A stretch of DNA of 64,000 bases from Microbispora amethystogenes. Lineage in GTDB: Bacteria; Actinomycetota; Actinomycetes; Streptosporangiales; Streptosporangiaceae. The DNA is taken from contig NZ_BOOB01000009.1 of assembly GCF_016863015.1 (NCBI RefSeq), positions 310,001 to 374,000 on the forward strand, in the 5' to 3' direction. The notes beneath the pieces are model-generated. The model made no database searches. It had not been told where the DNA came from and was given only the letters and a program-made list of their open reading frames with translations. The position numbers were made by a program, and so were the translations under genes. The stretch's first letter is position 1; each line of letters begins with the position of its first letter. This document shows positions 1-8,871 of this stretch, piece after piece.

Positions 1-1178
1 CGCTGGCCCTGGCGTTACGGGACCTCGGGCAGGAGGCGCGCCTGTGCGTGCCGCCCGACTTCCGCGAGTGGATCGAGGGGCTCGGATTTCCCGTCGTGCC
101 GATCGGTCCCGAGTTGCGGCAGACCGCGTCGGCCGCGCCGTCGGCCGGCCCCCGGGCCCAGGCCCCGCCCACGCCCGAGCAACGACGGCGGATGCTCGAC
201 GGCACGGTCGCCGTCCAGTTCGCCACGATCCCGGCGGCGGCCGAGGGCTGCGACGTCATCGTGGCGGGCGGAGCCCTGTCGATCGCCGCCCACTCGGTGG
301 CGGAGCGGAAGGGCATCGGCTACGTCTACGTGAGCTACTGCCCGGCGACCCTGCCGTCCCCGCATCACGCGCCGGTGCCCGTCTGGGGGCAGGCGCCGCC
401 GGACGGGACGGCGGGCAACGCCGCGCTCTGGGACGAGGACGCGCGGCGCTGGAACGACAACGTCGGCGCCGCGCTGAACTCCCACCGGGCCTCGATGGGC
501 CTGGCTCCGGTCGACGACACGCGACGGCACATCTTCACGGACCGGCCCTGGCTGGCCGCCGACCCGGCGCTCGGGCCGTGGCCCGGGCCCGCCGACCTCG
601 AAGTGGTGCAGACGGGCGCCTGGGTCCTGCCGGACCGGCGCCCGCTGCCTCCGGAACTGGAGAAGTTCCTCGACGACGGCGAACCGCCCGTCTGCGTCGG
701 CTTCGGCAGCGTCCGGGCTCCCCAGGGCGTCGCCCGGGCGACCGTGGACGCGGCCCGCGCGCTCGGACGCCGCGTGATCGTGCTGAGCGGCTGGGCCGGC
801 CTGTCCCCGGAGGACGACGGCCCCGACTGCCTGCCGGTCGGCGAGGTCAACCAGCGGGCGCTCTTTCCCCGGGTCGCGGCCGTCGTCCACCACGGCGGCG
901 CGGGCACCACGACCGCCGCCGCGCTGGCCGGGACGCCCCAGGTCGTCGTGCCCCAGCTTTACGACCAGCACTACTGGGCGCGGCGCGTCGGCGAACTCGG
1001 CATCGGGACCGCCCACCCGCCCACCGCGCCGACCGCCACGTCGCTGACCACGGCTCTCGGCCGGGTTCTCCGGCCCGAGGTGCGGGACCGGGCCGGGGCC
1101 GTCGCGGGCGAGATGCGCGACGACGGCGCCGTGGCCGCCGCGCGGCGCCTGATCGGCATGGCGCCGTCGTCCCAATGA
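1..1178 (+). CDS. family 1 glycosyltransferase (5' truncated by the window)
   Basis: Cytoplasmic GT-B glycosyltransferase of the macrolide/sterol type, expected to move a sugar from a nucleotide sugar to a small-molecule acceptor. The frame is open from base 3, so the start codon and the N-terminal glycine loop lie outside; 391 codons are visible. The opening residues LALALRDLGQEA fit the segment that normally follows a GSRGD-like loop. The donor-sugar site is clear: HHGGAGTT near visible codon 296, then YDQHYWARR about 25 residues later. It converges on a quinone reductase only 16 bases away. No biosynthetic cluster is visible beside it, so the acceptor cannot be told. Confidence 0.88.
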   Translation, partial: LALALRDLGQEARLCVPPDFREWIEGLGFPVVPIGPELRQTASAAPSAGPRAQAPPTPEQRRRMLDGTVAVQFATIPAAAEGCDVIVAGGALSIAAHSVAERKGIGYVYVSYCPATLPSPHHAPVPVWGQAPPDGTAGNAALWDEDARRWNDNVGAALNSHRASMGLAPVDDTRRHIFTDRPWLAADPALGPWPGPADLEVVQTGAWVLPDRRPLPPELEKFLDDGEPPVCVGFGSVRAPQGVARATVDAARALGRRVIVLSGWAGLSPEDDGPDCLPVGEVNQRALFPRVAAVVHHGGAGTTTAAALAGTPQVVVPQLYDQHYWARRVGELGIGTAHPPTAPTATSLTTALGRVLRPEVRDRAGAVAGEMRDDGAVAAARRLIGMAPSSQ

Positions 1179-1194
1179 GGAAGTACTCCGGGGG

Positions 1195-2154
1195 TCAGGG
1201 GACCAGCAGGAGCTTGCCGGTCGTACGGCGGCCTTCGAGGTCGTCGTGCGCCCGGCGGGCCTCGGCCAGCGGGTAGCGTTCGGAGACGCGCACCTTCAGC
1301 GCGCCGGAGGCGACCCAGCCGAGCACGTCGTCCGCCCGGGACAGCAACTCCTCCCGGGTGGCGGTGTAGTGCCCGAGCGTGGGCCGGGTGAGGAACAGCG
1401 AACCGCCCGCGTTGAGCCGCTGGGGGTCGAAGGGCGGCACCGGCCCGCTGGCCGCGCCGTACAGCGCCATCATGCCGCGCGGGCGCAGCGACGCGAGCGA
1501 CCCCTCGAAGGTGGCGGCCCCGACCCCGTCGTAGACGACGTGCACACCCGAGCCGGTGATCTCCTTGACGGCCTCCGGGAAGCCCTCGTAGCCGATCACT
1601 TCGTCGGCGCCGGCCTGCCGGGCGAGCTTCTCCTTCTCGGGGCTGGAGACCGTGCCGATCACGCGGGCGCCGCGCAGCTTGGCCATCTGCACCAGCAGCA
1701 GGCCCATGCCGCCCGCCGCGGCGTGGACGAGCACGTCATCACCCGTGCGGACCGCGTACGTGGAGTGGGTCAGGTAGTGGGCGGTGAGCCCCTGGAGCAG
1801 CACCGCCGCCGCGAGATCGGGGGACAGGCCGTCGGGCAACCGGACCACCCTGTCCGCCGGGATCAGCGCCTTGGTCGCGTACGCGCCGATCGCACTGGCC
1901 GAGGCGACGCGGTCGCCGGGCACGACGTCGGTGACGTCCGGGCCCACGGCCGTGACCGTCCCGGCCGCCTCCGAGCCGGGGATCAGCGGGAGCGGCAGCG
2001 GATAGCGCCCCTCACGGTGGTAGACGTCGATGAAGTTGACCCCGGTCGCCGCCACCTCGATCAGCACCTGGCCCGGGCCGGGCACCGGGTCGGGCCGATC
2101 GGCGTACTCCAGCACCGAGGAATCACCGTACGCGGAGACGACGATGGCACGCAT
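1195..2154 (-). CDS. zinc-independent quinone oxidoreductase (MDR superfamily)
   Basis: NADPH:quinone oxidoreductase-like protein of 319 residues, a soluble one- or two-electron reductase of quinones or enones. The N-terminal GroES-like domain is followed by a Rossmann fold with AAAGGMGLLLVQ, the NADPH-binding motif. The cysteine and histidine zinc ligands of alcohol dehydrogenases are missing, which fits the QOR subgroup. The ATG at 2154 is chosen because AGGAG lies six bases upstream; a longer in-frame start at 2193 would add 13 residues with no homology value. It lies 83 bases downstream of a second, related reductase on the same strand, and the two may be co-transcribed. Confidence 0.88.
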   Translation of the reverse strand: MRAIVVSAYGDSSVLEYADRPDPVPGPGQVLIEVAATGVNFIDVYHREGRYPLPLPLIPGSEAAGTVTAVGPDVTDVVPGDRVASASAIGAYATKALIPADRVVRLPDGLSPDLAAAVLLQGLTAHYLTHSTYAVRTGDDVLVHAAAGGMGLLLVQMAKLRGARVIGTVSSPEKEKLARQAGADEVIGYEGFPEAVKEITGSGVHVVYDGVGAATFEGSLASLRPRGMMALYGAASGPVPPFDPQRLNAGGSLFLTRPTLGHYTATREELLSRADDVLGWVASGALKVRVSERYPLAEARRAHDDLEGRRTTGKLLLVP

Positions 2155-2237
2155 GCGCAACTCCTGTCTGAGGCATCTTCTGATCTTCCCCAACCCGCCG
2201 GGCCCCGCCCGTTGTTCCCGGTCCGCTGCGGCGGGTC

Positions 2238-3272
2238 TCAGAAGCCCGTCAATGTGATCTTGCCGATCGCGGTGCCCGATTCGAGGATGCGGTGGGCCTC
2301 GCGCAGGTTGGCGGCGTTCACCGGGCCGAGGTCCCGGTTGGCGGTGGTGACGACGACCCCGGCGTCGACGAGCCGGGCGACCCGGTCGAGGATGCGGTGC
2401 TGGTTCACCTGGTCCGGGGTCCCGAACAGCGAGTGGGTGAACATGAGCTCCCAGTGGAACGCGATGCTCTTCTGCTTGAGCACGCCGACGTCGAGGGAGT
2501 CGTGGTCGTCGATCGCGACGATCCGGCCGAACGGGGCGAGCGCCTCGGCGTACGCCGCGAGGTTGCGGTCGGTGCCGGCCGTGCTGAAGACGTGGCTGAC
2601 GCCCTCCGGCGCGACCTCGGCCAGTTGCTTCGCCAGCGGTCCGCGGTGGTCCACGACGTGGTGAGCGCCCATCCGGCGGGCGAACTCCACCGTCTCGGGC
2701 CGGGAGGCCGTACCGATCACGGTGAGCCCGGTCAGGGCGCGCGCGAGCTGCACGACGATGGAGCCGACGCCGCCCGCGGCCGCGGTCACCAGCAGCGACC
2801 CGGTCTGGCCGAGCGCGTCGCCGCGCAGGCCAAGGCGTTCGAACAGGCCCTCCCAGGCCGTGAGGGAGGTCAGCGGCAGCGCGGCGGCCTCGGTGAAGGA
2901 GAGCGTGGCGGGCTTGTGCCCCACGACGCGCTCGTCGACGACGTGGAAGAGGGAGTTCGCGCCGGGCCGGTCGATCGCGCCGGCGTAGTAGACCTCGTCG
3001 CCGGCCTCGAACAGCTCCACCTCGTCGCCCACGGCGACCACGGTGCCGGCGGCGTCCCAGCCGAGCACCTTGGGCTCGCCGCCCGGATCGCTGCTTCGCC
3101 GCACCTTGTAGTCCACCGGGTTCACGGCGACGGCCTCCACCCGGACCAGCAGATCGCGCGGGCCGGGTACGGGCACCGGCAGCTCCACGTCCAGGAGGCT
3201 TTCCGGGTCGTCGACGGGAAGGCTGCGCCGGTACGCGACGGCGGGCATGGTCTCGTTCCGGTTCTCGGTCAT
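2238..3272 (-). CDS. zinc-type alcohol dehydrogenase-like reductase (MDR superfamily)
   Basis: NADP-dependent medium-chain reductase of 344 residues, of the type annotated as zinc-binding alcohol dehydrogenase family although no structural zinc cysteines are visible. The catalytic domain carries VNPVDYKVR, typical of crotonyl-CoA reductase/quinone reductase relatives, and the cofactor domain carries AAAGGVGSIVVQLAR. The ATG at 3272 has GAGGGGAC upstream and starts MTENRNETMP; an in-frame upstream extension to 3392 is rejected because it is proline/serine-rich filler. The region upstream holds two directly repeated TACCCA words (about 3356 and 3375) that could be a regulator site. The substrate is unknown. 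Confidence 0.85.
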   Translation of the reverse strand: MTENRNETMPAVAYRRSLPVDDPESLLDVELPVPVPGPRDLLVRVEAVAVNPVDYKVRRSSDPGGEPKVLGWDAAGTVVAVGDEVELFEAGDEVYYAGAIDRPGANSLFHVVDERVVGHKPATLSFTEAAALPLTSLTAWEGLFERLGLRGDALGQTGSLLVTAAAGGVGSIVVQLARALTGLTVIGTASRPETVEFARRMGAHHVVDHRGPLAKQLAEVAPEGVSHVFSTAGTDRNLAAYAEALAPFGRIVAIDDHDSLDVGVLKQKSIAFHWELMFTHSLFGTPDQVNQHRILDRVARLVDAGVVVTTANRDLGPVNAANLREAHRILESGTAIGKITLTGF

Positions 3273-3349
3273 GTCTGTCCCCTCGCTCTTGACGGACTCC
3301 GCGCCGGTCGTACGGCTCGGCGGCACGGGCGGCACGGTATCCACCGACG

Positions 3350-3390
3350 CCTGGTTACCCACAAGGGACACGAGTACCCATCGGGAAACC
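3350..3390. promoter_or_regulatory. possible operator: direct TACCCA repeats upstream of the reductase
   Basis: Two near-identical words, GGTTACCCAC and AGTACCCATC, lie about 19 bases apart just upstream of the reductase start. Spaced TAC-rich half sites of this kind occur in front of quinone reductases controlled by HxlR or MarR proteins. No regulator gene is adjacent, so this is only suggestive. Confidence 0.25.
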
Positions 3391-3407
3391 ATCGAGGTGA
3401 GAGGGAC

Positions 3408-4065
3408 TCATGCCCCTGGAGGAACCTGCCCCGAGACCAGGCGACGCAGCAGCGGCAGGTCCACGCTCTCCAGGGTCGGCACCGTCGTCACCCCGCTCGC
3501 GGTGGCGAGGGGGCCGACCGCGATGACGGCGCAGCCGGCGGCCCGGGCGGAGGCGATGCCCGTCGGGCTGTCCTCGACCGCGACGCACGCCGCCGGGTCG
3601 GCGCCGAGGCGCGAGGCCGCGGCGAGGTACGGGTCGGGGGCCGGTTTGTTCCTCGCGCTGTCCCCGGCCGCCACCGACAGCCGGAAGAGGTGCCCGCCGA
3701 CGCTCTCCAGCACGATGTCCACCACGGTCCGGGGAGACGCGCTCACCAGTACGGCGGGGACTCCCGCCGCGCGCAGGGACTCCAGCAGCGTGACCGCGCC
3801 CGGCAGCGGGGTGACCCCGTTCTCGATCCGCCGGACGAAGGCGCCGGTCAGCATGGCCTCGACGGAATCCCGGCCCGGGTCGTCGTTCACCCGTCCGAGG
3901 ATGTGCGCCGCGGCGTCCTCGACCGGCAGGCCGAAGAGCGCCTCCCGGTCACCCGGCCGCAGCGGGGCGCCGAGGCCGAGCGCGACCTCGGCGCAGGCGT
4001 CCCACCACAGATCCTCGGTGTCCACGAGCGTGCCGTCCATGTCGAACAGCACCGCCGCCAGGTGA

Positions 4066-4079
<14 letters not shown>
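3408..4079 (-). CDS. HAD-superfamily phosphatase, last gene of the importer operon
   Basis: Haloacid dehalogenase-type hydrolase of 223 residues, similar in layout to beta-phosphoglucomutase and phosphonatase relatives. Motif I is DMDGTLVDT at residues 14-22 with the nucleophile Asp14; a helical cap follows (residues about 25-90); motif II is VLVSASP, and the acidic motif IV is VEDSPTGIASA near residue 165. Its ATG overlaps the end of the ABC ATPase gene by 14 bases, so it is translationally coupled to the importer. That suggests it removes phosphate from the imported compound or a derivative. The exact substrate cannot be read from sequence. Confidence 0.85.
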
Positions 4080-5147
<1,068 letters not shown>

Positions 5148-5151
<4 letters not shown>

Positions 5152-6023
5152 GAACCACTCCTTTGCCGTGCGCCGGCGGACGACAGGGCGAGCAGCAGCA
5201 GCCAGGTGATCAGCAGGCTGAACACCGAGACCGCCACCGACACCTGGGCGTGCGCGCCGGAGATCGTGTAGATCCAGACGGGGAAGGTCTGGAAGGAGAG
5301 CAGCCGGGCGATGGTGAACTCCCCGAGCACCAGCGCCAGCGTGAGGAAGGACGCGCCGGCCATCGCCGACCGCATGTTGGGAACGATCACCCGCAGCAGC
5401 ACGTGGGGCCACGACGCGCCGAGGTTCCTGGCCGCCTCCGACAGCGTGCGCACGTCGATCGCCCCGAGGCCCGCGTCGAGCGAGCGGTAGGCGAACGGCA
5501 GCGCCAGCACGACGTAGGCGAGCACCAGCACTATCGGGAATCCGGGGTCCTGCACCGCGATGATCGTCTGGTAGAAGGGCGTGCTCGCGAGGTAGTCGGG
5601 GCCCCACCGCAGCACCGTGCTGATCCCGGCCACGAACGTGATCGGGGGCACGACCAGCGGCAGCGTGCAGACCACCTCCAGCACCGGCCGCCACCGCGGC
5701 GCGCCGAGCCGTACGGCGACGACGGCGGGCAGCGTCAGCAGCAGCACGATCACGATCGTGGCGGCCCCGAGCCCGAGCGACAGCAGCAGGCTCCCGGCGA
5801 AGCCCTCGGCCGAGAAGATCTCGCCGTACGCGTCGAGCGAGAAGCCCTGGTCCGGCGCCTTCACCGTGAAGACGAACGACGCGATCAGCGGGACGAGGAA
5901 GTACACGGCGGCGAGGAGGAGGACCACGCCGCGCCAGACCCGGGGACGGCGCGGCCGGCCCGGCCGGGCGGGCGCCGTGCCGGGGACGGCCGGCGTGGTG
6001 ACCTGGGGGGTCAGCGAAGCCAT
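5148..6023 (-). CDS. ABC transporter permease, second subunit
   Basis: Integral membrane permease of 291 residues. A basic, proline-rich N-terminus (to about residue 28) is followed by six hydrophobic segments. The cytoplasmic EAA loop, which docks the ATPase, is visible as LSEAARNLGASWPHVLLRVIVP. (Only its core EAARNLGAS is diagnostic.) The start at 6023 has GGAGC upstream and overlaps the end of the first permease by 13 bases; the stop shares ATGA with the ATPase start. Such overlaps imply one translational unit with fixed subunit ratios. Confidence 0.9.
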
Positions 6024-6847
6024 CGGGCGCTCCTTCGCCGCAGCGGGAGATAGACGGCCATCACCAGGCCCGCGACCACGATCATGTCGAGGCTGAGGGC
6101 CAGCGCGACGTTCTCGTGCCCGATCAGGACGTTGCCGGTGAGCGCGTCGGCGATCTTGAGGGTGACCAGCGGGACGCTGGAGCCCACCATCGCCTGCGCC
6201 GTCGCGTAGGCCGCGAACGCGCCGCCGAACAGCAGGATCACCCCGCCGAGCAGCGCCGGGGTCAGCACCGGGACGCCGACGTACCGCCAGAACTGCCAGG
6301 TGCTCGCCCCGTTGTTCTGCGCGGCCTCGCGCCACTGCGGGCGCAGCCCGTCGAGGGCGGGCACGACCGTGAGCACCATGAGGGGGACGGAGAAGTAGAG
6401 GTAGACCAGGGTGAGGCCCCAGAAGTTGTAGAGGCTCCACCCGTGGTCGCCGAGACCCAGGGTCGTGGTGACGACGCCTGAGTTGCCGAGCGTGGCGATC
6501 CAGGCGAACGCCAGCGGCACGCCGCCGAAGTTGGCCAGCACGCCGGAGGCGGTCAGCACCCCCTCACGCAGGGCGCGGAACCGGGAGGTCACCACGGCCT
6601 GGGCGAGGAACGTGCCGAGCACCCCGCCCAGCACCGCAACGAGCGCCGAGATCTTCACGCTCCCGATCAGGGAGGTGAGGTACGCCCCCTGGAGCGACTC
6701 GGTGAGGTTGGCGGCGCTGGGCGTGCCCTCCCTGGTGAACGTGCCGCCGAGGAGGACCAGCATCGGCACGCCGAAGACGATGACGGCGAAGACCAGCAGC
6801 GGAACGACCGCCCACCGGCTCTTCGATCCCGTACGGCTGTCGCCCAC
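6011..6847 (-). CDS. ABC transporter permease, first subunit
   Basis: Integral membrane permease of 278 residues with six predicted hydrophobic segments, beginning after a short basic N-terminus. The EAA loop core WREAAQNNGAS sits near residue 175. The GTG at 6847 lies four bases after the stop of the binding-protein gene, so the gene is translated from the same message. It pairs with the other permease, as in two-permease importers for polyamines, iron, thiamine or 2-aminoethylphosphonate. Confidence 0.9.
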   Translation of the reverse strand: MGDSRTGSKSRWAVVPLLVFAVIVFGVPMLVLLGGTFTREGTPSAANLTESLQGAYLTSLIGSVKISALVAVLGGVLGTFLAQAVVTSRFRALREGVLTASGVLANFGGVPLAFAWIATLGNSGVVTTTLGLGDHGWSLYNFWGLTLVYLYFSVPLMVLTVVPALDGLRPQWREAAQNNGASTWQFWRYVGVPVLTPALLGGVILLFGGAFAAYATAQAMVGSSVPLVTLKIADALTGNVLIGHENVALALSLDMIVVAGLVMAVYLPLRRRSARWLR

Positions 6848-6851
6848 GACG

Positions 6852-8003
6852 TCAGCCGGAGACCGCCGCGCCCCACCCGCTCGCCAGGACCTCCTTGGCC
6901 TTGTTGACCTGGTCCGGCGTGGGGAAGGCGGGGGTGCCCTCGACCTTGGGGAGCTGGGCGACGAGGGCCGCGTCGGCGCTGCCGTCCTGCTGCATGGAGG
7001 GCAGCAGCACCGGCCGGGCGTAGCCCTTCAGCCACAGGTTCTGGCCCTCGGCGCTGTAGAGGAACTCCTGCCACAGGCGGGCGGCGGCGGGGTGCGGGGC
7101 CCACTTGTTGATCGCCTGGGAGTAGAAGTTCGCGTACTGGCCGTCGGAGGGGATGACGATCTTCCAGTCCACGCCCTTGGACGCGAACTCCTTGGCGTAG
7201 CTCGCCTGCAGGTAGTCCCAGTCGATGGTGATCGGGGTCTCGCCCTTCTCGACCGTGGCGGGGGTGGCCTCGACGGGGTTGAAGTTGCCGTTCTGCTTGA
7301 GCTTCTTGAAGAAGTCGATGCCGGGCTGGATGTCGTCGAAGGAGCCCTGGTTGGCGAGCGAGGCGGCGTACACGCCGGCGAAGGCCGCGCCGGCCTTGGT
7401 CGGGTCGCCGTTCAGCGCGACCTTGCCCTTGTACTCCGGCTTGAGCAGGTCGGCGAACGTCTCCGGGCAGCTCTTGACCCGCTTGGCGTCGCAGCCGATG
7501 GAGACGTAGCCGCCGTAGTCATAGGACCAGGCGCCGCCGGGCTCCTTCTGCCCGTCGGGGATCTTGTCCCAGCTCTGCACCTTGTACGGCGCGAACAGGC
7601 CCTCCTGCGCGCCGCTCAGCGCGAAGGCGCTGCCGAGGTCGAGTACGTCGGGGGCGCGGCCCTGGCCCTTCAGCGTCTTGACCGCGTTGATCTCGTCCTG
7701 GCTGGAGCCGTCCGGGTTGTCGTTGACGACCTTGATGCCGTACTTCGCCTCGAAGGCCTTGATGATCTCGCCGTAGTTGGCCCAGTCGGGCGGCAGCGCG
7801 ATGGTGTTGAGCTGCCCCTCCTTCTTGGCGGCGTCGACGAGCTTGTCCAGGCCGCCGAGGTCCTGGGCCGAGGTCGCGGAGGCGGCCTTGGAGTCACCGG
7901 ACTCCGAACCGCCACCGGCGGTCGTGGGGGCGGCCCCACAGGCCGCGATCACCGAGGTGGTCATTGCGAGCGCGGCCACGAGACCGGCGGTGCGTGCGAA
8001 CAA
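6852..8003 (-). CDS. extracellular substrate-binding lipoprotein of the ABC importer
   Basis: Type II periplasmic-binding-fold protein of 383 residues, anchored outside the membrane as a lipoprotein. The start chosen is TTG at 8003, preceded by GGGAGG at good spacing; it gives a compact signal peptide ending in VIAAC, with the lipidated Cys at about residue 22. A Ser/Gly/Thr linker follows, then a domain beginning LVDAAKKEGQLNTIALP, typical of family 6/1 binding proteins for iron, polyamines and phosphonates. It is the first gene of a five-gene operon ending in a HAD phosphatase. The ligand is not determinable, but 2-aminoethylphosphonate or a phosphate ester would suit the operon. Confidence 0.86.
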   Translation of the reverse strand: MFARTAGLVAALAMTTSVIAACGAAPTTAGGGSESGDSKAASATSAQDLGGLDKLVDAAKKEGQLNTIALPPDWANYGEIIKAFEAKYGIKVVNDNPDGSSQDEINAVKTLKGQGRAPDVLDLGSAFALSGAQEGLFAPYKVQSWDKIPDGQKEPGGAWSYDYGGYVSIGCDAKRVKSCPETFADLLKPEYKGKVALNGDPTKAGAAFAGVYAASLANQGSFDDIQPGIDFFKKLKQNGNFNPVEATPATVEKGETPITIDWDYLQASYAKEFASKGVDWKIVIPSDGQYANFYSQAINKWAPHPAAARLWQEFLYSAEGQNLWLKGYARPVLLPSMQQDGSADAALVAQLPKVEGTPAFPTPDQVNKAKEVLASGWGAAVSG

Positions 8004-8043
8004 GAGTCCCTCCCATAGGGTTCGTGCAACGAACGTAGGCGAA

Positions 8044-8057
8044 CTTGTACAAACAAG
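8044..8057. promoter_or_regulatory. inverted repeat, likely GntR/UTRA operator
   Basis: CTTGTACAAACAAG is a CTTGT-N4-ACAAG inverted repeat in the divergent gap between the binding-protein gene and the GntR-family gene. UTRA-type GntR regulators bind short AT-rich inverted repeats at such positions, so this is the probable operator for both directions. Confidence 0.55.
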
Positions 8058-8115
8058 CCAGACCAAGTGAGTCGCACCTCGATGTCGGTCACGTGAACGG
8101 AAGGGCTCGGCGCGG

Positions 8116-8853
8116 ATGGCCCGTTATGAACACATCGCCGGTGACCTGCGGGACGCCATCGTGCGGGGGGACTATCCGATCGGCGGCCGGCTTCCCTCGG
8201 AGGCCGATCTGGCCCTGCGTTACTCCGCCTCGCGGGGGACCGTACGCCAGGCGGTCGCCCTGCTGGCCGCCGAGGGGCTGGTCGGCTCCCGCCAGGGCGC
8301 GCGGCGCATCGTACTGGGCAGCGAGCGCAGTCAGAGCTTCACCGAACTGCACAGCTTCGCCCAGTGGGCGCGGTCCATGGGCTACCGCGCCAGCGGGAGC
8401 GTGCTGTCCTCCCGCCGCCGCCCGTGCGCGCCCTCCGAGGCCGTACGGCTGTCGGTGGAGCCGGGGGAGGAGGTGCTCGACGTGCGGCGGCTGCGCCGCC
8501 TCGACGGTGAGCCCGTGCTGGTCGAGCGCACCGTCTACGCGGGCTGGATCGCCCCCGCCGTGGAGCGGCTCGACCCGGAGTGCGAGTCGGTGACCCAGGA
8601 GCTGTACGAGTCGGCCGGGCTGGTCTTCGCGTACGGCGAGCACCTGATCGACGCGGTGGCGGCCGGGGCCGGGGACGCCCGGCTGCTCGGCGTCCGCCGC
8701 GGCAGCCCCCTGCTGCGCCAGCGCCGCACCACCACCAGCCAGGAGGGCCGGCCCGTCGAGTGCTCCGACGACCGCTACCGCGCCGGCAGCGTCGCCTTCA
8801 GCATCCGCAACTCCACCGCCGCCAACCCCCTCGTCCGCCGCGCCGGAGACTGA
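8116..8853 (+). CDS. GntR-family regulator with UTRA ligand domain (HutC/PhnF type)
   Basis: Transcription factor of 245 residues. The N-terminal winged helix (residues 1-70) shows LPSEADLALRYSASRGTVRQ, the classic GntR recognition region. The C-terminal UTRA domain (about residues 85-235) binds a small ligand and carries VLDVRRLRRLDGEPVLVERT. It is divergent from the importer operon with an inverted repeat between them, so it most likely represses or tunes import genes in response to the imported compound or its product. PhnF, a well-known relative, controls phosphonate or phosphate uptake. Confidence 0.9.
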   Translation: MARYEHIAGDLRDAIVRGDYPIGGRLPSEADLALRYSASRGTVRQAVALLAAEGLVGSRQGARRIVLGSERSQSFTELHSFAQWARSMGYRASGSVLSSRRRPCAPSEAVRLSVEPGEEVLDVRRLRRLDGEPVLVERTVYAGWIAPAVERLDPECESVTQELYESAGLVFAYGEHLIDAVAAGAGDARLLGVRRGSPLLRQRRTTTSQEGRPVECSDDRYRAGSVAFSIRNSTAANPLVRRAGD

Positions 8854-8871
8854 CCCGCTTGACGGGTCTGT

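Noticed and set aside
44-1276. A 410-codon arginine-rich frame over the glycosyltransferase
   Set aside because: A +2 shadow frame; the glycosyltransferase frame has HHGGAGTT and a sensible composition.
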